Below are positions 23,769 through 32,344 of a stretch of DNA of 55,117 bases, piece after piece. The position numbers and the translations under genes are program-made. Where the stretch lies: the NCBI GenBank assembly GCA_027297435.1, contig JAPUIA010000237.1, positions 1 to 55,117 of the forward strand. Reading direction: 5' to 3'. Numbering within the stretch: the first letter of the stretch is position 1; the number at the start of each line of letters is the position of its first letter. The notes under the pieces were generated by a model. It was not told where the DNA came from. It did not search any database and worked only from the letters and a program-made list of their open reading frames with translations. Source of the DNA: Gammaproteobacteria bacterium (GTDB lineage Bacteria > Pseudomonadota > Gammaproteobacteria > Pseudomonadales > Azotimanducaceae).

Positions 23769-24149
23769 ATGGATTTCGATGCGGTACGAACCTACTTCCT
23801 GTCTCGTCCGGAGGCGGTCGAGGATTTCCCTTTCGGACCCGATGTCTACGTGTACAAAATTCTCGGGAAGATGTTCGCCACGCTTGGAACGGAAGACGGG
23901 CTTGCGCGCATCAACCTGAAGTGCGACCCCGAGGAAGCCTTGGCGCTGCGCGATATCTTCGAGGCGGTACTGCCCGGCTATCACATGAACAAGGCGCATT
24001 GGAACACGGTGCTGCTGGACGGCTCCATTCCGCGAGGCGAAATCGAGCGGATGATCGATCGCTCCTATGGGTTGGTCGTGAAAAAACTCGCAAAAAAAAC
24101 TCGGGAGGGTCTCGAGGTACGGCACGGGAAGGAAGTCGTGTATCGGTGA
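23769..24149 (+). CDS. MmcQ/YjbR-family protein
   Basis: 126 residues. It matches the YjbR/CyaY-like fold: MDFDAVRTYFLSRPEAVEDFPFGPDVYVYKILGKMFA, INLKCDPEEALALRD, and GYHMNKAHWNTVLLDGSIPRGEIERMIDRSYGLVVKKL. Members may bind DNA; the cellular role is unknown. It starts 16 bp after the LptA-like gene and ends 4 bp before the convergent outer-membrane gene. Confidence 0.88.
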   Translation: MDFDAVRTYFLSRPEAVEDFPFGPDVYVYKILGKMFATLGTEDGLARINLKCDPEEALALRDIFEAVLPGYHMNKAHWNTVLLDGSIPRGEIERMIDRSYGLVVKKLAKKTREGLEVRHGKEVVYR

Positions 24150-24153
24150 TTGG

Positions 24154-25431
24154 CTAGAAGTAGTACAACCACCGAACGAACACGGTGCTCGCGCCGCCCG
24201 TCGTTATCGCATCACCTAGAAGGGGTAATCCGCCAAACTCATCTCCAGCGCTCCCCAGGGGTTCGACCCAGCCAAATTGCATCCGCTGATGATCGCCGGG
24301 CTCGTAGGACAAAGAGGTCTGCAACAGCGAACTGCCGTCGTGCAAGTTACCGATGACCACCAACGACTGGGTCCACAACGGATGCCATTGCAGGGTGGCG
24401 CCAACCGCCAGATAGTCACGCATCACATTGAATACCTCACCACGTCCGAGTCTCTCTAATAGCTCGGGTGGCAACGCAACCACCGACCCGGGAATATCGT
24501 CGACGCCAAAACCGTTGTGGAAGTACTCGGCGAATACGTAGGCGGTACGCTCGAGCAACGTCAGACCATAGTCGACATTGACGATGCCCGAGATCTCCCA
24601 ATCGCCATCACGCAGATGGGTCGCAACGATGTCGGATCGAACCAGCGCTCCACCCATTGGAAAGCGCCCGCTGATGCCGTACACCGCATCGGTATAGTGT
24701 TTCGCGGCCACCAGTTCGAGCTCGCCTTCACCGAAAAAACCGTGCCACTTCACCGCCGCACTACCCGCTTGCCCGGTTAGATCCTCGTCGGCATCACGGC
24801 GACCTACGACGAGCAGTTGTACGTCACTACCATCTGCGAAGAGCCGCTCGACGAGCAATAGATCGTCTCCCGCCTTGTAGTCCCGGTCGACGGTCGTCGG
24901 CGCAAACGGGCTGAATAGATCCAAAGGCTGGAACACGAGGCCGTTGCCCCAACTCACGGCTTGACGCCCAAGGGTCACCGACCAGTCACCTTGTTGATAC
25001 TGCATGGCCAACCGATCCAGCCGGTGCAGGCTGCGATGGCGGGAGCCATCTTCGATCTCCCAAGTGAGATCCATGACACGGCGCTCATCGTCCGTCGGGG
25101 ATTGATCGAGCGTCGTCTGCGGCGCGTTGAAAAACCCGAACGAATCGCCGGAGATCAGCGTGGTGGAATGATCCACCAGAAAACGGAACGACCCGGTTTC
25201 CTGTCGAAACATGAGCCTGAGATCGATATTGGTGTCGTACGCCGGTGTCTGGTCTTGAAGACGCTGTATGTCGTGGCTCGGTAGCGCCGATGCGGTACCG
25301 AACCACTTGACACGCGCGTCGAACTCGAGCGCAAAAGTAGGCGGACTCGCGAAAATCCAGCAACTCGCCCACAGCCAGCGAAGGTATCGTTTAGGCAACC
25401 TTGGCAGCCGAATCCTCGACGATCGCGCCAT
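24154..25431 (-). CDS. Outer-membrane beta-barrel protein of the ABC export cluster
   Basis: 425 residues. A signal peptide (YLRWLWASCWIFASPPTFA) is followed by alternating amphipathic strands (IDLRLMFRQETGSFRFLVDH, WSVTLGRQAVSWGNGLVFQPLDLFSPF, MQFGWVEPL) and the chain ends in Phe (RWLYYF), the usual BAM recognition signal. It looks like a porin or DUF1302-like barrel; I cannot name the family with certainty. Its start overlaps the ATPase gene end by 41 bp, so it is the last gene of the export operon and may be its outer-membrane component. Confidence 0.75.
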   Translation of the reverse strand: MARSSRIRLPRLPKRYLRWLWASCWIFASPPTFALEFDARVKWFGTASALPSHDIQRLQDQTPAYDTNIDLRLMFRQETGSFRFLVDHSTTLISGDSFGFFNAPQTTLDQSPTDDERRVMDLTWEIEDGSRHRSLHRLDRLAMQYQQGDWSVTLGRQAVSWGNGLVFQPLDLFSPFAPTTVDRDYKAGDDLLLVERLFADGSDVQLLVVGRRDADEDLTGQAGSAAVKWHGFFGEGELELVAAKHYTDAVYGISGRFPMGGALVRSDIVATHLRDGDWEISGIVNVDYGLTLLERTAYVFAEYFHNGFGVDDIPGSVVALPPELLERLGRGEVFNVMRDYLAVGATLQWHPLWTQSLVVIGNLHDGSSLLQTSLSYEPGDHQRMQFGWVEPLGSAGDEFGGLPLLGDAITTGGASTVFVRWLYYF

Positions 25432-26092
25432 CGCGTAAGTTCACTTGGCGTTGTGCGTAACTCATCACGATCGGATCGTGGGTCGCCGTCAAGATGGACA
25501 CGCCACGTTCCTCGTTGAGCCTGCGTAGTAGTTGCAACAGATCCTCGGTGGTTGCCGAGTCCAAGTTGGCACTCGGCTCGTCAGCTAACAGCAGTACCGG
25601 GTTGGTGACGATCGACCGCGCGATGGCCACGCGCTGTTGCTGACCCCCAGACATATCACCGGGACGTCGATCAGCGAGGTCTACGATGTCCAGAGAATCG
25701 AGCATGCTCATCGCCCGTTCGGCCCGCTCGGCAGGCCCGACGCCCTGTAACTGCATGATGAACTCGACGTTCTCCAACGCCGAGAGCACCGGAATCAAGT
25801 TGTACGATTGAAACACGAAGCCCATCTTGTGGAGCCGCAGATCGGAAAGCTCGGTTTCGTTCAAACCGTTGAGCTCGACGCCGTCGACCGTAATGGTGCC
25901 CGCATCCGGTCGGTCGAGACCGCCAATGACGTTCAACAGCGTCGACTTGCCGGACCCGGAAGGTCCGGCGATGCTCACGAATTCACCGCGCGCGAACTCG
26001 AAATCCACGCCCCGCAGGGCGTGTACCGGCACCGATTCTTCTTGATAGGTGCGGCTGACACCTTTGCACGATACGACGATGTCACTACTCAT
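25391..26092 (-). CDS. ABC transporter ATPase (LolD/MacB type)
   Basis: 233 residues. Walker A GPSGSGKST (about 43-51), Q-loop VFQSYNLIP, signature MSGGQQQRVA, Walker B LLLADEPSANLD and the H-loop ATHD are intact. The sequence is of the LolD/MacB/FtsE group that drives FtsX-type mechanotransmission permeases rather than importers. It follows the third permease by 7 bp and is the only ATPase for three permeases. It probably powers movement of a lipid, lipoprotein or drug from the inner membrane outward. Confidence 0.93.
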   Translation of the reverse strand: MSSDIVVSCKGVSRTYQEESVPVHALRGVDFEFARGEFVSIAGPSGSGKSTLLNVIGGLDRPDAGTITVDGVELNGLNETELSDLRLHKMGFVFQSYNLIPVLSALENVEFIMQLQGVGPAERAERAMSMLDSLDIVDLADRRPGDMSGGQQQRVAIARSIVTNPVLLLADEPSANLDSATTEDLLQLLRRLNEERGVSILTATHDPIVMSYAQRQVNLRDGAIVEDSAAKVA

Positions 26093-26099
26093 GTTCTTG

Positions 26100-27311
26100 T
26101 TACCTTCTCAGTGCCTCTAGGGGTTTTATTTTTACGACCCGCCAAGCGGGATAAAGACTTGCCAGCACGCCAAACAGCAGGCTTAAGCCAGCCACCAAGA
26201 GCATGTCGCCAGCGAGTGGTATGGGTCTCATAGTGGTACGCATGCCAAACGCGTCCATACCCTCGGCAAAGCGGCTGAGATCAATACCCTCGCCCAACCA
26301 AAGGATGAACAGCCACCCGGCTATCAATCCGCATGCCACCCCAATGAACATCAAGATGCTGGACTCGAGCACCACCTGAACGATGACGCTTTTGGGACGC
26401 ATGCCAACCGCTCTCAGCATGCCGAGCTCACGCACCCGCTCCATCACCGAGGTTATCAAGGTGTTGACCAGACCGAAAATCAACGCGCCCATCATGATGA
26501 AGAACCAGATGAAGATCGCCGCGTCGGCAAACACGAACATCGCCGCGGCTTGCGGTTCCAATTCGCGCCAGTCGAGCACCTCCAACCCGGTGAAGAACTC
26601 GATCATCGACGTCTTGAACTGAAACAGGAACGGCTCGCGAACGAGCCTGATGGAGAGCTCTGTGAAGACGTCGGCCCCGACCATCTTCTGCAACGTATTC
26701 ACACCGGTGAAGACGAAGATCTTCTCGAGGCTGGTACCATCGGTATCGTAGAGGCCCGCAATCCGAAAACCCGCTTCTCGATTGAGCCCGTCGGCACCTT
26801 GCGTGATGATCACCAAACGTCTGCCGACGGTCGTCTCTAACTGTTCCGCAAGCGCGCGACCGATGACCACGCGTCCATCCGAACCATCGGTTAGCCGCTC
26901 ACCGTCATACGCAGCCTGGCCGATGAACGAGATATCTTCCTGGTCGGGATCGATGCCGACGAACTGTATGCCACGCGTGCCGCGTTCACTCATGATGACG
27001 GCCGGCACCCGCACTCGCGCGGCCCATCCGACGAGTTCTTCTGCTGCGACATCGGGTTGCCAGTTCTCGGCAAGCACGAAGTTTTTGTCGATGTTTGGAT
27101 CGTCTCGGTAGCCCTCTGCGAGGATCTTGACGTGGCCGGTCAAATTGCTGACCGCCGCATCGGCCATGTCGTATTGCATGCCTCGTATGAGACTATTGCT
27201 GACCGTAACTGCGCCAACTGCGACAATGATGGCAGCCAACAACAGCCCGTTGCGCCGCTTGTGACGCAGAATGTTGCGGGTCGACAGCTGTAACAAGAGT
27301 TTCAACGGCAT
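26100..27311 (-). CDS. FtsX-family ABC permease 3
   Basis: 403 residues from the ATG at 27311. Topology is that of MacB/LolC permeases: one N-terminal membrane helix after STRNILRHKRRNG, a large periplasmic domain (about 50-265), and three C-terminal helices including LGMLRAVGMRPKSVIVQVVLESSILMFIG. The coupling-helix motif MLRAVGM contacts the ATPase. It starts 5 bp after the stop of permease 2; AGGA lies upstream. It is more divergent from the other two permeases than they are from each other. Confidence 0.9.
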   Translation of the reverse strand: MPLKLLLQLSTRNILRHKRRNGLLLAAIIVAVGAVTVSNSLIRGMQYDMADAAVSNLTGHVKILAEGYRDDPNIDKNFVLAENWQPDVAAEELVGWAARVRVPAVIMSERGTRGIQFVGIDPDQEDISFIGQAAYDGERLTDGSDGRVVIGRALAEQLETTVGRRLVIITQGADGLNREAGFRIAGLYDTDGTSLEKIFVFTGVNTLQKMVGADVFTELSIRLVREPFLFQFKTSMIEFFTGLEVLDWRELEPQAAAMFVFADAAIFIWFFIMMGALIFGLVNTLITSVMERVRELGMLRAVGMRPKSVIVQVVLESSILMFIGVACGLIAGWLFILWLGEGIDLSRFAEGMDAFGMRTTMRPIPLAGDMLLVAGLSLLFGVLASLYPAWRVVKIKPLEALRR

Positions 27312-27316
27312 GCTTG

Positions 27317-28594
27317 TTATTCCTGCGCCCGAAGCGCCTCGACGCACCGCAGCCGTCGCAGGCGCAGTCCAGGCACCAGCACCGCTACTTGCGTCCCGAC
27401 AAACATCGTGATGACACCTATCCAGGTCGCCTCCCAGCTATAACCCGGGTACAACCGGTTCGGCATGTTCATTCCCCGTAAAATCTCCTCGGTCCCCGCG
27501 GGCAAAGGAATTCCGCTGATCCCCAACGCACCGACGAGCAACACGGCTGCGCCGATTCCGACACTGATGCCGAGCGCCCACAACCAGATCGCTTCCAGCT
27601 GTAGTTGCACCAAGATAGCCCCTGGCCGCATGCCGATGGCTTTCAGCATGCCGAATTCTGGCGTGCGTTCGAACACCGTCATCATGAAGGCATTGATGAC
27701 ACTGAAGGTGACGATGATGGCAATGAGCACAAATATTAACTGGACGCCAACCGCCTTGAGCTCGATGAACTGCACCATCTCGGGCATGAGCACGTGCCAG
27801 TTGAGCGTATTGAGGCCAACGGCTGTCTCCGCCACCTCTTCGGCGAGCTCGAGGCTGCTCTCGACGCCTTCCGCCAGTACGACCAACGTATGTGCTTCAT
27901 CGACTTCGAGGCTCCACGCATCTTGAAAGTCGGCAATCGGTATCTGCACCAGCGCGCGATCGACGTCGACCATGCCAGTGTCGAAGATACCGACAACGCG
28001 CGCGACCGCTGCCGCCACGCCGCCCTGCTTGGCCGTGCCGAGCATGACGAGTTCATCGCCGACGCGTAAGCCTAAGTTGCGCGCCAGCACGGCGCCAACA
28101 TAGGCTTCACCCGGCCCCGAAAGATAGCGTCCGTCGGCGATCATCGTCGGCAGGGTCGACCACTTGGCTTCTCGGTCCGCCTCTACGCCCATGATCTGGG
28201 CGCCGAAGCTACGTTCTTCCGCCGATACCAGCGCGAACGATTGCGCCCGCAAGGACGCTGCAACGACGCCATCCAACGATTCGATGCTTTTCCGTAAAGC
28301 GGGGGCATCCGACAGCAAGTCTTCGAGACGCGGATTGTCGTGATAGTCCGGGTGTTGGACTTGTACATGGCCAAGGCTCATGCGGGCACCGTTGTCGACC
28401 ATGACGTTGAACGTGCCCATTTGTACGGATTGCGCGAAAACAAGCATCCACACGGCAAAGCCGATACCGCTGGCCATGAGCCATGTGCGCCGGCGGTTGC
28501 GCCACAAGTTGCGCCATGCAATCGCAACGATACCGTGCGCGCCACCGCGCCTCTGTTGCCTGCCAACCGTAACGTCTAGCGTCGCTTCTACCAT
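27317..28594 (-). CDS. FtsX-family ABC permease 2
   Basis: 425 residues with the same one-plus-three membrane helix plan: AWRNLWRNRRRTWLMASGIGFAVWMLVF at the start, a periplasmic domain, then VFERTPEFGMLKAIGMRPGAILVQLQLEAIWLWALG. It is closely similar to permease 1 (shared RNLWRNRRRTW and MLKA(I/V)GMRPG), so the pair probably arose by duplication. The ATG lies 10 bp after permease 1. It is likely an inner-membrane half-transporter pairing with permease 1 or 3. Confidence 0.9.
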   Translation of the reverse strand: MVEATLDVTVGRQQRRGGAHGIVAIAWRNLWRNRRRTWLMASGIGFAVWMLVFAQSVQMGTFNVMVDNGARMSLGHVQVQHPDYHDNPRLEDLLSDAPALRKSIESLDGVVAASLRAQSFALVSAEERSFGAQIMGVEADREAKWSTLPTMIADGRYLSGPGEAYVGAVLARNLGLRVGDELVMLGTAKQGGVAAAVARVVGIFDTGMVDVDRALVQIPIADFQDAWSLEVDEAHTLVVLAEGVESSLELAEEVAETAVGLNTLNWHVLMPEMVQFIELKAVGVQLIFVLIAIIVTFSVINAFMMTVFERTPEFGMLKAIGMRPGAILVQLQLEAIWLWALGISVGIGAAVLLVGALGISGIPLPAGTEEILRGMNMPNRLYPGYSWEATWIGVITMFVGTQVAVLVPGLRLRRLRCVEALRAQE

Positions 28595-28604
28595 GGTTGA
28601 GCCT

Positions 28605-29873
28605 TCACTCGGCAGCTCGCACCCCGGCCGCGGCCCGGAGCCAATAGATGCGCAAGGAAGAGGCGAACGCGGCGATCTGTGTGGCCGCCAGCATGACTGC
28701 GGGTGCCGCTAGGAGGCTTGCGGGGCCCAGTGCCGGGTAGATGCGATCGGTAATGTAATACTGCTTGGCGAGCTCGACGATCGCTTCTCCCAGATAGATC
28801 CCAGAACTCTGCAGCCACGCGAGCAGCGGCACCATCAGACCCATCGCAATGCCGACGCCAATCGCCCAGAGCAACAACGCCTCGATCTGTACCATCAATA
28901 CGATTTTGCCCGGACGCATGCCTACGGCTTTAAGCATGCTGAACTCACGCAGACGTTCAAAGACGGTCATGGTGAAGGTATTGACGATGCTGAACGTGAT
29001 GATCATCAAGACGATGGCATACATGAACATGCCGCCCAGACGATCGACGTCGATGCCTTGGCGTATCTCGGGCAAGACCTCGTCCCAGTTGCGTACGCTC
29101 AAGCCCTCGGGCAACTGATGCCCAAGCGCTTCGACAACCGCCCGGCTGTCATCGACTTGTGTGCGGACCACGATCGTGTGTACTTCGTCGCCCAGACCAA
29201 ACTCGTTCTGTACCGCGGCAATAGGCACGAACAGCAAACTGCGATCCAGTTCTGAAATACCCGAGTCGAAAATCCCAACGATGTCGAGCACCATCGCCGC
29301 GACACCACCCCGCTTGGCTGAGCCGAGCACCACTATCTCGTCGCCAAGGTCGGCGTTGAGATTGCGGGCGAGCCCCGACCCGATCACGGTCTCGTCGGGG
29401 CCCGCCATCACCCGCCCGCGACTCAGGCGGTCGAAGAAGTTTACAACCTGCCGCTCCCGCTCGACGTCGACGCCGAGCACTTGCGCACCGAAACTACGCT
29501 CATCGACTGAGACCAACGCAAACGCTTCTACTCGAGCTGTCGCCGACAATACGCCCGCCTGCTGCTCCACCCTGCGCAGCGTCTCCGTCGCATCACCAAT
29601 CGTCTGTTCGAACCGTGATAGTTCGATGTAGTCGGCGCGCTGTATCTGCACTTGGCCGGTCAAGAACGAAGTGGCGTTGTAGATCATGTCACCGTAGCTA
29701 CCCGCCTGGAACGCCATCGAGAACACGACCAACGAGACACCGAAGGCGATGCCGCCCGCAGTCAGCCACGTGCGCCGCCGATTGCGCCACAGGCTGCGCC
29801 AGGCGATCGCAGCGACAAGGCCGCGACCCCTACCGACGTCCCGCTTCGACGCTGTGGCAGCGATTTCCGCCAC
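28605..29873 (-). CDS. FtsX-family ABC permease 1
   Basis: 422 residues from GTG 29873, whose G is the last base of the preceding TAG (TAGTG). The open frame upstream to 30125 overlaps the LolA-like gene and is not used. Key segments are WRSLWRNRRRTWLTAGGIAFGVSLVVF, a periplasmic domain, and VFERLREFSMLKAVGMRPGKIVLMVQIEALLLWAIG. It has the MacB/LolC/E topology and is translationally coupled to the LolA-like gene. Confidence 0.9.
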   Translation of the reverse strand: MAEIAATASKRDVGRGRGLVAAIAWRSLWRNRRRTWLTAGGIAFGVSLVVFSMAFQAGSYGDMIYNATSFLTGQVQIQRADYIELSRFEQTIGDATETLRRVEQQAGVLSATARVEAFALVSVDERSFGAQVLGVDVERERQVVNFFDRLSRGRVMAGPDETVIGSGLARNLNADLGDEIVVLGSAKRGGVAAMVLDIVGIFDSGISELDRSLLFVPIAAVQNEFGLGDEVHTIVVRTQVDDSRAVVEALGHQLPEGLSVRNWDEVLPEIRQGIDVDRLGGMFMYAIVLMIITFSIVNTFTMTVFERLREFSMLKAVGMRPGKIVLMVQIEALLLWAIGVGIAMGLMVPLLAWLQSSGIYLGEAIVELAKQYYITDRIYPALGPASLLAAPAVMLAATQIAAFASSLRIYWLRAAAGVRAAE

Positions 29874-30670
29874 TACGACCGTCCCCCACTCTGCAGATAG
29901 AACGTCGTGAACATTCGATCTTCGAGCGGCAGATCGAATACCGCCACCTTGTACTCGATCTCGGTGTAGTGATCGGGCTCGTCGAGCTTCCACATGCGCA
30001 TCAGCGTCGGCATCATGCGCCCACCGAGTTCTTTGATCTCGAGCGTCTCCATGCGTTTCAAGGGCTCGAACTCTTGGTCGAAGAACGTCTGGGAGATCAG
30101 CACGTGGTCGTCGCGCACCACCCACTCCTCCTTACCCCAGACCACCGGCGCGTCATCGTGTGGCACGGCTTCTATCGTGTAAACGGTATGCCCATCGATT
30201 TGTTCGACGTTCGCAACACGCAAGCTGTAGAAGGTCAGCAAGTTGTCCGTGCGCGATAGATCGTTGTACGAAAAATCCGACCCCGCCCAACTCTGCGACA
30301 TCAAGCTGAACGGCAACCGGATCGTGCGGTTCAGCTTCGGCGTGTAGGTCCACATCTTGTCGCCTTGCTTGAGGGTTGCACTACCGGCGTCCTTGGCCGG
30401 TGCGGTAAACCGAATCAGCGCGTCCTCGCGGCCGCGCGTCCAGGCGACGAGGCTCGAGGAACGTTCCCATTCGGGACGGTGCACGAACATGCTCATCTCG
30501 GAATACGATGTGAGGCCACGGTTGAGATCGATGGCACCGGCAATGATATCGTAGGCGTCCGGCACCGGGATTGCGGCGGTCTCATCGGCACCGGCAGCCA
30601 TCGGCGGCAGACAACACAACATCATCAGCACCGCGCATCTCATCCTTACCCCATAAAACTGCATTGACAT
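29873..30670 (-). CDS. LolA-like outer-membrane lipoprotein-sorting protein
   Basis: About 265 residues from ATG 30670 (GAGG upstream); ATG 30643 (MRCAVLMML) would give a more compact signal peptide. The mature part matches the LolA-like family often annotated as outer membrane lipoprotein-sorting protein: DLNRGLTSYSEMSMFVHRPEW, SATLKQGDKMWTYTPKLNRTIRLPFSLMSQSWAGSDFSYNDL, and DHVLISQTFFD. These periplasmic half-barrels carry a lipid moiety. As first gene of the export operon it is probably the periplasmic carrier for the permeases. Confidence 0.85.
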   Translation of the reverse strand: MSMQFYGVRMRCAVLMMLCCLPPMAAGADETAAIPVPDAYDIIAGAIDLNRGLTSYSEMSMFVHRPEWERSSSLVAWTRGREDALIRFTAPAKDAGSATLKQGDKMWTYTPKLNRTIRLPFSLMSQSWAGSDFSYNDLSRTDNLLTFYSLRVANVEQIDGHTVYTIEAVPHDDAPVVWGKEEWVVRDDHVLISQTFFDQEFEPLKRMETLEIKELGGRMMPTLMRMWKLDEPDHYTEIEYKVAVFDLPLEDRMFTTFYLQSGGRS

Positions 30671-30709
30671 GGTCCTCGATTCAGGCAATATCTATATTCG
30701 CTCTAATAA

Positions 30710-30722
30710 TTGACTGTGTCAA
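30710..30722. promoter_or_regulatory. Putative TetR operator TTGAC-TGT-GTCAA
   Basis: A perfect 5-bp inverted repeat lies in the 63-bp gap between the divergent export operon and the tetR start at 30734, beside an AT-rich stretch (AATATCTATATT) suited to a promoter. It is the obvious candidate for autoregulation and control of the operon. Confidence 0.5.
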
Positions 30723-30733
30723 AACTTTCTAGC

Positions 30734-31354
30734 ATGTCGCTACGCGAACAGAAGAAACACCGAGCCAGAGTGGACATTCTCACCGCGGCAAGCGATCTCA
30801 TCGGGCGCCTTGGCTACAAGCAAGCCAAGATGCGGGATATCGCGCAAGCCGCAAATATTAGCTACCAGACACTGTACAACTACTTCCCAACCAAGGCGCT
30901 CATCCTGCAGGAGTTGCTGCTTCAGGAGGTAGCGGATACCGGCGGGGAGATTGCCTCGCTGACCGACAACTACGACGGCGATCTGCTCGAAACGCTGCAG
31001 CGAATCAACGCCGTCCGGATCGAGATGGTTTGCCGCCACGACCGGAATCTGTGGCTCGAAGTGTTCCTCGATCTCCTCAAACAGCAACGGGAGGCGACGC
31101 AACTCGCACAGCTTATCGATTCCGCCGCTCACGAAGCCTTCGGTATTTTCTTCACTACCGTGCAACAGCGCGGCGACCTTGACGCGGCCTTGGACGTGCG
31201 ACTGTTGGCACACATGCTGTTCGCGCTGACCGAGCAAGCCTTTCTGCAGTACTTCATGATTCCGTCCATGTCGACCGCGGATCTCATCGAGTCGATCAAC
31301 AAGCAAACGGCGACATTGGTAGGCCCTTATCTCGTCAGCGAGAGTGCTGCATAA
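30734..31354 (+). CDS. TetR/AcrR-family transcriptional regulator
   Basis: 206 residues from ATG 30734 (MSLREQKKHRARVDI); the frame is open a little further up from a TTG. The N-terminal helix-turn-helix is clear: ILTAASDLIGRLGYKQAKMRDIAQAANISYQTLYNYFPTKALILQELL. The C-terminal ligand and dimerisation domain is helical and does not reveal a ligand. It is divergent from the ABC export operon and probably represses it. Its end overlaps the convergent PHP gene by 20 bp. Confidence 0.92.
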   Translation: MSLREQKKHRARVDILTAASDLIGRLGYKQAKMRDIAQAANISYQTLYNYFPTKALILQELLLQEVADTGGEIASLTDNYDGDLLETLQRINAVRIEMVCRHDRNLWLEVFLDLLKQQREATQLAQLIDSAAHEAFGIFFTTVQQRGDLDAALDVRLLAHMLFALTEQAFLQYFMIPSMSTADLIESINKQTATLVGPYLVSESAA

Positions 31355-32183
31355 CGTCGGGCTTGGGCCAATCGGTATCGAACCCGGCCTCGATGAGAAC
31401 CGCAATGCCTTCCGCCATGCCCGCGCCTACGGTCGCCGTGCCGTGCGAGTCGTCTCCCGGCACGCAAACGATACCAAGCTCCTTGGCCAATCTTAACAAA
31501 GGTTCGGACACATAGGGTTCGGGCTGACCTTTCGCCAGCGCACGCACGTTGAAATCGAGTATTAGGTCGAGCTCGGCAATCCGCTCCAGGTTGCGTGCCG
31601 CGCGTTCCCAAACGTTGGGGTCCTGCAACGTTTGCGCATAGTCCCCATCGTGAATTCGAATGAGGTCGAAGTGCCCCACCACGGCCGGGCGAAACGCGTC
31701 GATGAGCTCAAGCTGCAGATCAAAGTAGTCGCAATACATGGCCGCCATGCCGCCGGCCTTGGCCACGGCATCGAGATAATCGCCAGGGGAGGCGTCGAAG
31801 GGCACGTCGTTGACGTGGTGCACCGATCCCACCAGGTAATCCGGGTGGAATTCCTCGACCAAGGCGGCGACTTCGGTCTGATAGCCGCTGTAGGCTTCTG
31901 TCTCGAACGCCACCATGATGTCGATGTCATCGGCGTACGCCGACTGCAAGCGTCGTGCCTCTTCGAAATAGTGCTCGAAGCGATGGAAGGCCTCTGCTTC
32001 ATCGAACCCGTGGGCGAGTTCCTCAACGGCTAAGAACGCATCGCTCGATGCCATGTGCTCAGTCAGTGCGATCCATACGAATCCCTGGCGGACGTACTCT
32101 GCAACGACGGCCTCGAGGGGGTCCTTGGCGTGGCTGCAAAACTCACCGCTGTGGCCCCCGTGTACCGAGACTTTGTCGACCAT
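31335..32183 (-). CDS. PHP-domain phosphatase (histidinol-phosphatase HisK-like)
   Basis: 282 residues from ATG 32183 (AAGG upstream); the longer start at 32264 is less likely. PHP signatures are HGGHSGEFCSHAKD (metal ligands), ALTEHM, AFETEAYSG, VGSVHHVND, GHFDLIR and VPGDDSHGT. This fits the histidinol-phosphate phosphatase of the PHP type, which makes histidinol, but related PHP esterases exist and no his gene is nearby. It is convergent with tetR, overlapping by 20 bp. Confidence 0.82.
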   Translation of the reverse strand: MVDKVSVHGGHSGEFCSHAKDPLEAVVAEYVRQGFVWIALTEHMASSDAFLAVEELAHGFDEAEAFHRFEHYFEEARRLQSAYADDIDIMVAFETEAYSGYQTEVAALVEEFHPDYLVGSVHHVNDVPFDASPGDYLDAVAKAGGMAAMYCDYFDLQLELIDAFRPAVVGHFDLIRIHDGDYAQTLQDPNVWERAARNLERIAELDLILDFNVRALAKGQPEPYVSEPLLRLAKELGIVCVPGDDSHGTATVGAGMAEGIAVLIEAGFDTDWPKPDVMQHSR

Positions 32184-32344
32184 GAGCTTGGCCTTGATCT
32201 GATAATCGCGTCTGAAGGTGCTCCTACCAGCTAATCTCACTTGATAGTAGGTAGGGCGCCTCAACCGCGATAATTGACCATTGACCTCGTGGACACAAGG
32301 GGACGCCGGCGACGCGCAGCCGCTCCCACCCAGGAATTGCGGGA

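Noticed and set aside
24150-24166. A fourth copy of the multi-hairpin repeat at CTAGAAGTAG
   Set aside because: Only about ten bases match the right end of copy C, and here they encode the aromatic C-terminus of the barrel protein. A similar short match near 18098 is also too short.
29874-30125. N-terminal extension of permease 1
   Set aside because: It overlaps the LolA-like gene and is rich in Arg and Asp without a permease motif; GTG 29873 fits the sister permeases.
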